DNA of 64,000 bases from Gemmataceae bacterium. Its GTDB lineage: Bacteria > Planctomycetota > Planctomycetia > Gemmatales > Gemmataceae. The notes beneath the pieces were generated by a model. The model saw nothing but the letters and a program-made list of their open reading frames with translations, had not been told where the DNA came from and did no database searches. The stretch lies in contig JAHBXO010000005.1 in assembly GCA_019636445.1 (NCBI GenBank), forward strand, positions 186,001 through 250,000, read 5' to 3'. How positions within the stretch are numbered: the stretch's first letter is position 1; each line of letters starts with the position of its first letter. Below are positions 49,326 to 57,532 of this stretch, one piece after another. Position numbers and translations under genes: made by a program.

Positions 49326-52300
49326 ATGGACCCGGCCTGCGATCGCTGCCGCGAGCAACTGCTCGACCTCCTCTACGGGTTGTTGGACCCGGCCGAGGAA
49401 GCGGCGGCGCTCGCGCACGTCGCATCGTGCCCGGCGTGCGCGCAGGCGAAGTCCGACGCCGCCGCGATGCAGGGTCTGTTCGCGACGGCCGCCAAGGCGC
49501 CGTTCCCCGAAGTGAAATTCGAAATTCCGGTCGACGCCGAACCGGCGAAGCCGGCCGCGCCGCCACGGCGGGTGCCCGTGTGGGCCGTTGCCGCCGGGCT
49601 GCTTGTCGCGTCCCTGGCGATGCTCGCGCCGGCGATCCGCGACTATGCGAATCACCGCGAACACTCCGCCAGCGTCGCGCAGGCTCGCCACAAGCTGACG
49701 GAACTCGACGCCGCCGACGCCGCCCGCGTCGCGCGGCAAATCGAACTTATCGCCAAACTCGACCGCGAACTCACCGACGCGCGAGAGTCCCATAAGCAAC
49801 GCATCAAGACCTGGGTGAACGCCGAGGTCGCTGCCGCGGCGCAGCCCTTCAAGTTGGAAGTCTCCGGCCCCGTGTCTGCCATCCCCGGCGCGCCGAACGA
49901 ATACGCGGTCGCCACCTCGTCCGCGGGTAAGCCGCTCGCGACGACGATCGCCGCCACCGTCCGCGACGCTCGCGGCACCGTCTACCATGCCCAGACGCTC
50001 CCCGCCGGCGAAACCAAGATCCGCCTGCCCGCCAGCCTGTGGGCGAAGTTCCCGGCCGGTGCCGACGATCTCGTTCTCGCCGTGACCGCGACCGACGCCA
50101 CCGGTGCCAAGGCCGAACTCGCCGAACCAATCCAACTCCTCGCCCCGGTGCTGTCCACGCTCGTCGTCACCGACAAGCCGCTGTACCGGCCCGGCGAGCG
50201 CGTCTTCTTCCGCAGCCTCACGCTCAACCGCACGAGCCTGCAACCGCCGGCGCGCGACCTCACCATCCGCTTCGAGCTGCGCAAGCCCGACGGCGCCGTA
50301 CTCGAAGGCTCCGTCGTCACCGGCACCACGCAACCGGTCGTCAACCGCGATGGCCTCGACATTCCCGTCGTCGGCCCCGACGGCCAGCCCGTCCGCGGCA
50401 TCGCCTGCGGCGTCCTCGGTCTGCCCGAAACGATCCCCGGCGGCGAGTACACCCTCGTCGCCTTCGAACTGCCTCCCGGCTGGGCCAGCCCCGAACCGCC
50501 CAAAGGCTCCATACCCATCGGCACGCGCCGAATCACCGTCGCCAAGTATCGACCCGAAGTTCTCACCAAGACTCTCGAATTCGACGCCCGCACCTATGGC
50601 CCCGGCGACACCGTGAAGGCCAAGCTCACGGTCAAGAACCAGAATCGTCCGCTCGCGAACATCGGCATCCTCGTCGCCGCCGTCCACGGCAACAACGTCC
50701 GGATTCCGGTGAAACAGCCCGGCCAACTGAAGGCCGACGGCACCGCCGAAATCGCCTACACCCTGCCGAACCTGCCGGACCTCAAGAACCCGACGCTGAC
50801 CGTCACGATCCTCGACGAGAACAACGAAACCATCGTCCGCCGTGTCCCACTCGCGTCGAAGTCGCTCTCGCTGGAATTCTTCCCCGAAGGCGGCGACCTG
50901 ATTGAGGGTCTACCGAACCGCGTCTATTTCCGCGCGACGACCGCAACCGGCGCGCCCGCCGACATCGCCGGATATCTTTCCGACGGCACGAAGACCATTT
51001 GCGAAGTGAAGACGCTGACCGACGCCGAGCATCCCGGCGCCAACCAGGGCCTCGGGCTGTTCACGTTCACCCCGGAGCCTGGCAAGCGCTACGCCCTGAA
51101 GCTGCACCGCCCCGTCGGCACCGTCGAACCGAAGATCGCCGCGAAGGAACTCACCTCGCTCGGCACCGGCTACGCGCTGCCGAAGGCCGAGGCGAACGGC
51201 GTCGTCCTTTCCATTCCGAACGGCGTCGTGGATGCGAACCAAACACTCAAGGGAAGCGTCGCCGCCCCGTCGAAGCGGAATCTGATCGTCGGCGTTTACA
51301 CACGCGGCCTCGTCGTCGGCCATGCCCGGCTCAGGGTCGAACCCGGAAAGCCCGCCGAATTCGCCATCGCTCCGCCGGCGGTCGCGATCGGAGGGGTGAC
51401 CCGCGTCACGGTGTTCGAGGAACCGGCCGCCGACGCCGGCCGCTCCGACCTCGTGCCGCTCGCCGAACGGCTCGTCTTCCGCCGCCCCGCCTCGATACTG
51501 AAACTCGCCTACAGCGCCGACAAGGCTCGCTACGCCCCCGGCGACCGGGTCTCGCTCACCGTGAGCGCGACGGACGAGAAAGACCGGCCGACCGCCGCCG
51601 TCGTCATGGCCGCCGTCGTCAACCAGAGCGTGATCGCGATGGCGGACGACAAGGCCGAGCGCCTCCTGCCCACGCACTTCTTGCTCTCCGGCGAACTGCA
51701 GAACCCCGAGCAACTCGAACACGCCGACTTCGTCCTCACGAGCCATCCGAAGGCCGCCGAGACGCTCGATTTGATCCTCGGCACGCAGGGCTGGCGGCGC
51801 TTCGCCGAAGTGAACGGCGAGTTCCGCTCGTCCACCGTGAGCGACTCGCAGAAGCAGCGATTCTGGATCGCCAACGGCCGGCTGGACGCCATGACCGGAT
51901 CGGCCCGACCCGAGCGCGTCACCACGAACCAACTGACCGCGACCAGCGCGATCGACGCGAAGATCGAACAACTGGAAGGCGCGAAACGGACCGCCGAACG
52001 AGAGCGCGACCGCAAGTCGGCAGAGTGGGCGAAGGTGAACGACGAATTGCGGCGATCGGCCGGCGCGGAAGCCGAGTCGCTGCGCCGGTCGACGTTCAAT
52101 TGCTTTGTGGGGCTATTTGGCATTGTCCTCCTCGCCACGATTGTTTTGGTCGTCCGGAGTTTGAAGACGAAGCGGTTGAAAACCGCGATGATCATTCTCT
52201 CCGTCATGGCCGTCGCCCATTTCGCCATCGGCTATGCGATCCAAGACCAATTCAAGATGTCCGCCGACCTGGCGGAAGGCTTGGAACCCACGACCGACTC

Positions 52301-54710
52301 GCGCGAGGTCGAACCCCTGCCGGCCGGCCCCGATCTTCGCGATAAAGTGGAGAACGTGCCGGAGCCTCGCAAAGCCGTCGCCGAGGCACCGCCGCGAGCG
52401 GACATCGGTCCCGCGACTCCGGCGCGACCCGTGCCGCCGACGAAGTCGAAACTCCTCACGGACCGCGCCGACCGCGCGGTCCGCGCCGTTGCGGACACCA
52501 CCCCGAACGGCGCCGAGATGGCCGCCATCGACCGCGTCAAGAAGTCGCTCGCCCGCCACGCCCCGTTCATCGTCCGTGAATACGCCCACCTGCCGATGCG
52601 AGTCGATCCGCTCGACGCCACGCGCCGGGACTTCACCGAAACCGTCCTCTGGCACCCCGTGCTCGTTCTACCCGGCGACGGGCGCGGCCGGATCGACTTC
52701 CATGTCTCGGACGCCACGAACGCCTACCGCGTCCTGCTCGCCGGCCACACGCTCGACGGCCGGCTCGGAGCTACGACCGATCAACTCGAAGTCCGCAAAC
52801 CGCTCGAAATCGACGTCAACCTGCCTCCGGAACTCAGCCTCTCCGACAAGCCTTTGCTCCCGCTCGTCGGGACCAACAACACCAGTCGCAGCTATGAGGC
52901 TCCTGCGGACTACTGGTCCGATTTTCTGGTCTCCGACGTGACGACCCGTACCTTCCGGCTCGGCCCGAACCGAAGCCAGCGGCGATTCGTGCCCGCGCAA
53001 CCGCTCGGCGTCGGACCGGCGCGCGTCCGCGTGAGCGTGGCCGGCGGAGGCCAGACCGACGCCGTGGAACGCGTCGTGTCCATCGTCCCCGATGGCTTTC
53101 CGCTCGCCGGCACCGCCAACCTCGAACTCGCCGGCACCGCGAAGACGACCCTCGACATTCCCGACAACCTCGTCCCGCGATCGCTCTCGGTGCGGCTCCA
53201 GGTCTTCACGAATTCCCTCGCCGACATCCAGTCCGGCCTCGACGGTATCCTCCGCGAACCCCACGGCTGCTTCGAACAGGCTTCCTCCGCGAACTACCCG
53301 AACGTCCTCGCCCTCGAGTACCTGAAGGACGCCAACCGCTGGAACTCAGGTGCCGCCGAGCAGGCCCGCGGACTACTGGAACGTGGTCTGCAACGACTCG
53401 CGAGTTTCGAAGTGCAGCCGCCCACTGGATCCCGCGCGGGTTTCGAGTGGTTCGGCCATCATCCCGCCCACGAATGCCTCACCGCTTACGGCCTCGTGCA
53501 ACTTGCCGACATGGCCCGGCTCGTGCCCGTCGACCCCGCGCTCGTCGCACGCACCAAGGCCTTCCTGCTGAGCCGCCGCGACGGCACCGGAGGCTTCGCC
53601 CGCAAAAAAGACGCCCACTCCTTCGGCGCCGTGCCGGACAGCGTGGCCAACGCCTACATCCTCTGGGCGTTGAAGTCGGCCGACCCGAATCTGGACCTTG
53701 CCAGCGAAGCCAAAGCCGTCGCCGCCGAAGCGCTCGCCTCCGGCGACCCATACCGCCTCGCGCTCGCCGCCAATGTCCAACCCGCACCGGAACTCGTGAA
53801 GGCACTCGTTGCCAAGCAGGCACCCGACGGTTCCTTCCCCGGTGCCGAGACGAGCATCACCCGCTCCCGCGGCCGCGACCTCATCGTCGAATCGACTGGC
53901 CTCGCCGCGCTCGCCCTCCTCGCCGCAAAGGAGTCCGCGCCCGCTGGCGCGCTCGCGAACGCCATCGCGTTTCTCGTCAAGGCCCGCGATCCCCACGGCG
54001 CGTTCGACGGCACGCAGGCGACCGTACTTGCCCTGAAGGCGATCGTCGCCCACAACCGCGCCCACCGCCGCCCGCCCGAAGCTGGCGAAATCGTCGTCCG
54101 CGTCGACGGCAAGGAAGTGGCTCGGCTCCCGTTCGACAACGGCGACCTGCGGCCGACCGTCCTTGAATTCAACGAACTCCGAACGCTGTTCCCGACCGGC
54201 CGGCACGAAATCGTCCTTGAGACGACCGCGAAGCAAACCTACCCCGTAGCCGTGTCGTGGAGCGCCCACTCCACCAAGCCCGCATCGGCCGCCGATGCGC
54301 CTATCTCCCTGAGTACAAAGCTCTCGGACAAGAGCCTGACCGAAGGTCGAACAACACGATTGACGGTGAACCTCGCGAATCGCGAAGACCGCGACACCGG
54401 CATGGCCGTCGCAGTGATCGGGATCCCGGCGGGGCTGAAGCTTCCCACCGATTTCGGTCAGTTCAAGGCGCTCACGGCCAAGCCCCAGCAGGGTGAACCC
54501 GAGTTGAGTCATTGGGAAGTCCGCGGCCGGGAACTCGTCCTCTACTGGAGAGGCCTCGGCCCGAAACAGACAGTCGAACTCACACTCGACCTGATCGCCG
54601 AAACCCCGGGCGAGTACCGCGGCCCCGCGAGCCGGGCGTATCTCTACTACGGTTCCGAATCGAAACTCTGGATCGATCCGCTTGCCATTCGCATCCAACC
54701 GCGCGAGTGA
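49326..54710 (+). CDS. Anti-sigma zinc domain fused to alpha-2-macroglobulin
   Basis: The 1794-residue product begins with an anti-sigma ZAS/zf-HC2 domain: Cys8 and H31-x3-C35-x2-C38. A membrane span (about 83-104) is followed by a short coiled coil and macroglobulin domains (about 180-920). Two further spans (about 924-948 and 953-977) flank a positive loop R-S-L-K-T-K-R-L-K. A Pro/Glu-rich linker (about 978-1095) leads to the A2M domain and the thioester domain with C1315-F-E-Q1318, the intact C-x-E-Q motif. Bacterial A2Ms trap proteases by thioester linkage. Here the trap is physically joined to the sigma regulator. The ATG 49326 was chosen because it opens the zinc domain and lies 14 bases after the sigma stop; the frame is open long before, but that part is antisense to other genes. 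Confidence 0.9.
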   Translation: MDPACDRCREQLLDLLYGLLDPAEEAAALAHVASCPACAQAKSDAAAMQGLFATAAKAPFPEVKFEIPVDAEPAKPAAPPRRVPVWAVAAGLLVASLAMLAPAIRDYANHREHSASVAQARHKLTELDAADAARVARQIELIAKLDRELTDARESHKQRIKTWVNAEVAAAAQPFKLEVSGPVSAIPGAPNEYAVATSSAGKPLATTIAATVRDARGTVYHAQTLPAGETKIRLPASLWAKFPAGADDLVLAVTATDATGAKAELAEPIQLLAPVLSTLVVTDKPLYRPGERVFFRSLTLNRTSLQPPARDLTIRFELRKPDGAVLEGSVVTGTTQPVVNRDGLDIPVVGPDGQPVRGIACGVLGLPETIPGGEYTLVAFELPPGWASPEPPKGSIPIGTRRITVAKYRPEVLTKTLEFDARTYGPGDTVKAKLTVKNQNRPLANIGILVAAVHGNNVRIPVKQPGQLKADGTAEIAYTLPNLPDLKNPTLTVTILDENNETIVRRVPLASKSLSLEFFPEGGDLIEGLPNRVYFRATTATGAPADIAGYLSDGTKTICEVKTLTDAEHPGANQGLGLFTFTPEPGKRYALKLHRPVGTVEPKIAAKELTSLGTGYALPKAEANGVVLSIPNGVVDANQTLKGSVAAPSKRNLIVGVYTRGLVVGHARLRVEPGKPAEFAIAPPAVAIGGVTRVTVFEEPAADAGRSDLVPLAERLVFRRPASILKLAYSADKARYAPGDRVSLTVSATDEKDRPTAAVVMAAVVNQSVIAMADDKAERLLPTHFLLSGELQNPEQLEHADFVLTSHPKAAETLDLILGTQGWRRFAEVNGEFRSSTVSDSQKQRFWIANGRLDAMTGSARPERVTTNQLTATSAIDAKIEQLEGAKRTAERERDRKSAEWAKVNDELRRSAGAEAESLRRSTFNCFVGLFGIVLLATIVLVVRSLKTKRLKTAMIILSVMAVAHFAIGYAIQDQFKMSADLAEGLEPTTDSREVEPLPAGPDLRDKVENVPEPRKAVAEAPPRADIGPATPARPVPPTKSKLLTDRADRAVRAVADTTPNGAEMAAIDRVKKSLARHAPFIVREYAHLPMRVDPLDATRRDFTETVLWHPVLVLPGDGRGRIDFHVSDATNAYRVLLAGHTLDGRLGATTDQLEVRKPLEIDVNLPPELSLSDKPLLPLVGTNNTSRSYEAPADYWSDFLVSDVTTRTFRLGPNRSQRRFVPAQPLGVGPARVRVSVAGGGQTDAVERVVSIVPDGFPLAGTANLELAGTAKTTLDIPDNLVPRSLSVRLQVFTNSLADIQSGLDGILREPHGCFEQASSANYPNVLALEYLKDANRWNSGAAEQARGLLERGLQRLASFEVQPPTGSRAGFEWFGHHPAHECLTAYGLVQLADMARLVPVDPALVARTKAFLLSRRDGTGGFARKKDAHSFGAVPDSVANAYILWALKSADPNLDLASEAKAVAAEALASGDPYRLALAANVQPAPELVKALVAKQAPDGSFPGAETSITRSRGRDLIVESTGLAALALLAAKESAPAGALANAIAFLVKARDPHGAFDGTQATVLALKAIVAHNRAHRRPPEAGEIVVRVDGKEVARLPFDNGDLRPTVLEFNELRTLFPTGRHEIVLETTAKQTYPVAVSWSAHSTKPASAADAPISLSTKLSDKSLTEGRTTRLTVNLANREDRDTGMAVAVIGIPAGLKLPTDFGQFKALTAKPQQGEPELSHWEVRGRELVLYWRGLGPKQTVELTLDLIAETPGEYRGPASRAYLYYGSESKLWIDPLAIRIQPRE

Positions 54711-54780
54711 TCCGCTCGCCGTCCGCGCGCCCGCCGCTTATACTGCCACTCCACCGACTCCCCTTTTTCGGGATCCCAGC

Positions 54781-57369
54781 ATGCGCCGCGCTCTCCTCCT
54801 GCTTCCGCTCTTGGCGGGGCTCTGTTTCGCGCCTGTCTCCGAAGGCCAGGATAAGAAGAAAAAGCCCGCTCCGCCGAAGAACGCGAAGCCGTCCTTCGCC
54901 GCCGATCCCGCGGCATTCAAGGTCGCGAAGGGGTTCAAGGTCGAACTGCTCTACAGCGTGCCGAAGCCGCAGGAGGGTTCGTGGGTGAACCTCTGCGTCG
55001 ATCCGAAGGGCCGGCTGATCACGAGCGATCAGGGCGGCTTCCTCTACCGGATCACCGTGCCGCCGATCGGCACCAGCGAAGGGACGAAGGTCGAGCGCAT
55101 TCCCGCCGACATCGGCGGCGCGCAGGGGCTGCTCTGGGCGTTCGACGCGCTCTACGTGATGCCGAACGTCCGCAAGACGATGCCCGGCGGCACGAAGATC
55201 GTCCCCGGCCTCTACCGCGTCACCTCCAGCAAGAACGACGACACGCTCGACAAGGTCGAGGAACTGCTGACCTTCGAAGGCGCCGGCGGCGAGCACGGCA
55301 CGCACGCCATCCTGCCGCACCCGGACGGCAAGCGCCTGACGCTCGTCTGCGGTAACCAGACGAAACTGCCGAAATACGACACGACGAAGGTGCCGCCCGT
55401 CTGGGGCGAAGACCACCTGCTGCCGCGCATGCCCGACGGCCGCGGCTTCATGGCCGGCGTCATGGGGCCGGGCGGCTTCATCCTCAACGTCGACAAGAAC
55501 GGTAAGAACTCCGAACTCTTCAGCGTCGGCTTCCGCAATCAGTTCGACGCCGGCTACAACCGCGACGGCGAACTCTTCACCTACGACGCCGACATGGAAT
55601 GGGACATGAACACACCGTGGTACCGCCCCACGCGCGTCTGCCACGTCACGAGCGGCAGCGAGTTCGGCTGGCGCAACGGCGCGGGCAAGTACCCGGCCTA
55701 CTACCCGGACAATCTCCCCGGCATCGTGAACATCGGCCCCGGCTCGCCGACCGGCACCTGCTTCGGCTATGGGGCGAAGTTCCCGGCCAAGTTCCAGGAC
55801 GCGTTCTTCATCTGCGACTGGAGCTACGGCAAGATGTATGCCGTCCACATGAAGCCCAAAGGATCGACCTACGAAGCCGTGGCCGAAGAGTTCGTGACCG
55901 GCACTCCACTGCCGCTGACGGACGTCGTGATTAATCCGGTCGATGGCGCAATGTACTTCGCCGTCGGCGGCCGCGGCGTGCAGAGCGGATTGTACCGCGT
56001 GACGTATGTCGGTACTGAAAGCACGGCCCACCCATTCGCTGGAAACGGTGTCAAGGGCGTCGTCTTGAAGGATCTCGCCCAAAGTCAGGGCCACACCGAT
56101 CCGAAAGCCGTGGACACAGCCTGGACCTATCTCTCGTCGCCGGACCGGACTATCCGCTTATCGGCACGCACCGTCCTGGAATTCCAGCCGGCTTCGACTT
56201 GGTCCGATAAAGCTCTGGCCGAGTACGACCCCGTCCGATCCATGACCGCCCTCCTCGCGCTCGCCCGCGTCTCGGCCCCGTGTCCGCAGCACGCGAAGAC
56301 GGATAGCCCGAAGCCCGATCCCGAACTTCGCGGCAAAATCCTCGCCGCGCTCGGCCGCATCGACTTCGCCAAACTGACCGACGAACAGCGGCTCGACATG
56401 ATCCGCGTCTACCACGTTCTCTTCAACCGCTTCGGCCCGCCAACGGAAGCCGAGAAGGCGGCGTGGCTCGCGAAGTTCGAACCGGCGTTCCCCACGAAGA
56501 ACCGCTATGTCGACGGCGAACTGTTCCAGGTCTTCGTCTACCTCGCGCACCCGAAGGCGGCCGAGTGGGGCCTGAAGCTGATCGCGAACGCGCCGACGCA
56601 GGAAGAGCAGATGGAATACGCCCGCGCGCTGCGCGTGCTGAAGACCGGCTGGACGCCGGAATTGCGCAAGGGCTACGCCGAATGGCTGGTGAGTGCGAAT
56701 AACTTCCGCGGCGGGAACAGCCTCTCGGGCTTCCTGCGCATCATGCGCGAGGACTTCGAGAAGACCCTGCAGCCCGGCGAGCGCGAGGCAATCGCGAAGC
56801 AACTGGCGGAATCGGCCGCGGGGCCGAAGGGGCCGCAGGTCGGCCCGGCCCGCGCCGTCGTCAAGAAGTGGACGCTCGACGAACTGGCCCCCAAGCTCGA
56901 AGCCGCCATCAAGGCCGGCGGACGCGACTTCGACCGTGGCCGCAAGATGTTCAGCGAAGCTCGCTGCTTCGGCTGCCACCGCTACGACAACGACGGTTCC
57001 GCGTTCGGCCCGGACCTCTCCGGCGTCTCCGGCCGTTTCGGACCGAAGGACCTCCTCGAATCGATTCTCGACCCAAGCAAGGAAGTCAGCGACCAGTACG
57101 CCGCCACGATCTTCGACCTGGAGGACGGCACGACCGTGACCGGCCGGATCGTGAACCTGAACGGCGACAACTATAACGTGAACACCGACATGTTGAACCC
57201 GAACGATCTGAAGCCGATCAACCGTAACAACATCGCATCCATGAAGCCGTCGAAAACTTCAATGATGCCGAACGGCCTCATGGACGTGCTGAAGGAAGAC
57301 GAGGCCCTCGACCTGATGGCATACCTGCTTTCTCGCGGGGATCGCAACCACGCGATGTTCAAGAAGTGA
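54781..57369 (+). CDS. PVC-type CxxCH heme protein with propeller
   Basis: This 862-residue protein has a signal peptide (L-L-L-L-P-L-L-A-G-L), a Lys/Pro-rich linker, and a propeller of the PQQ/glucose-dehydrogenase-like kind (about 45-440, with L-C-V-D-P-K-G-R-L and E-F-G-W-R-N-G). Helical HEAT-like repeats follow (about 460-690), then a C-terminal cytochrome c domain with C-F-G-C-H (about residue 730) and a G-P-D-L segment. It is likely a periplasmic oxidoreductase or electron-transfer protein. It differs from the protein at 1-2772 in length and order of insertions but shares the whole architecture. The ATG 54781 starts the signal peptide. A hairpin with a T-run follows the stop. Confidence 0.88.
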   Translation: MRRALLLLPLLAGLCFAPVSEGQDKKKKPAPPKNAKPSFAADPAAFKVAKGFKVELLYSVPKPQEGSWVNLCVDPKGRLITSDQGGFLYRITVPPIGTSEGTKVERIPADIGGAQGLLWAFDALYVMPNVRKTMPGGTKIVPGLYRVTSSKNDDTLDKVEELLTFEGAGGEHGTHAILPHPDGKRLTLVCGNQTKLPKYDTTKVPPVWGEDHLLPRMPDGRGFMAGVMGPGGFILNVDKNGKNSELFSVGFRNQFDAGYNRDGELFTYDADMEWDMNTPWYRPTRVCHVTSGSEFGWRNGAGKYPAYYPDNLPGIVNIGPGSPTGTCFGYGAKFPAKFQDAFFICDWSYGKMYAVHMKPKGSTYEAVAEEFVTGTPLPLTDVVINPVDGAMYFAVGGRGVQSGLYRVTYVGTESTAHPFAGNGVKGVVLKDLAQSQGHTDPKAVDTAWTYLSSPDRTIRLSARTVLEFQPASTWSDKALAEYDPVRSMTALLALARVSAPCPQHAKTDSPKPDPELRGKILAALGRIDFAKLTDEQRLDMIRVYHVLFNRFGPPTEAEKAAWLAKFEPAFPTKNRYVDGELFQVFVYLAHPKAAEWGLKLIANAPTQEEQMEYARALRVLKTGWTPELRKGYAEWLVSANNFRGGNSLSGFLRIMREDFEKTLQPGEREAIAKQLAESAAGPKGPQVGPARAVVKKWTLDELAPKLEAAIKAGGRDFDRGRKMFSEARCFGCHRYDNDGSAFGPDLSGVSGRFGPKDLLESILDPSKEVSDQYAATIFDLEDGTTVTGRIVNLNGDNYNVNTDMLNPNDLKPINRNNIASMKPSKTSMMPNGLMDVLKEDEALDLMAYLLSRGDRNHAMFKK

Positions 57370-57384
57370 CCGGGGCCGAAGTGT

Positions 57385-57416
57385 GGGGCACTCGCGCAGC
57401 GAGTGCCCCCTGAACA
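57385..57416 (+). terminator. Rho-independent-like terminator after the CxxCH gene
   Basis: GGGGCACTCGC-GCA-GCGAGTGCCCC forms an 11-pair stem (57385-57409), followed by CTGAACATTTTTC. It lies 15 bases past the stop at 57369. The same GCACTCGC/GCGAGTGC core recurs at 57500-57520, so it may be a repeat serving as terminator. Confidence 0.6.
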
Positions 57417-57499
57417 TTTTTCTTTCGACTCGATCGGACGTCAGACCGAATACCATCCGCTCCGAATCGCTCTAACTTACGTCGATTTCAGACTTGGGA

Positions 57500-57520
57500 G
57501 GCACTCGCGGGGCGAGTGCC
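57500..57520. repeat. Hairpin repeat E (GGCACTCGC unit)
   Basis: GGCACTCGC-GGG-GCGAGTGCC is a 9-pair perfect hairpin. It is related to the terminator hairpin at 57385-57409 by its core. The two flank the 163-base gap between the convergent CxxCH and DUF1549 genes. Confidence 0.75.
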
Positions 57521-57532
57521 CGAATCGTTCAT

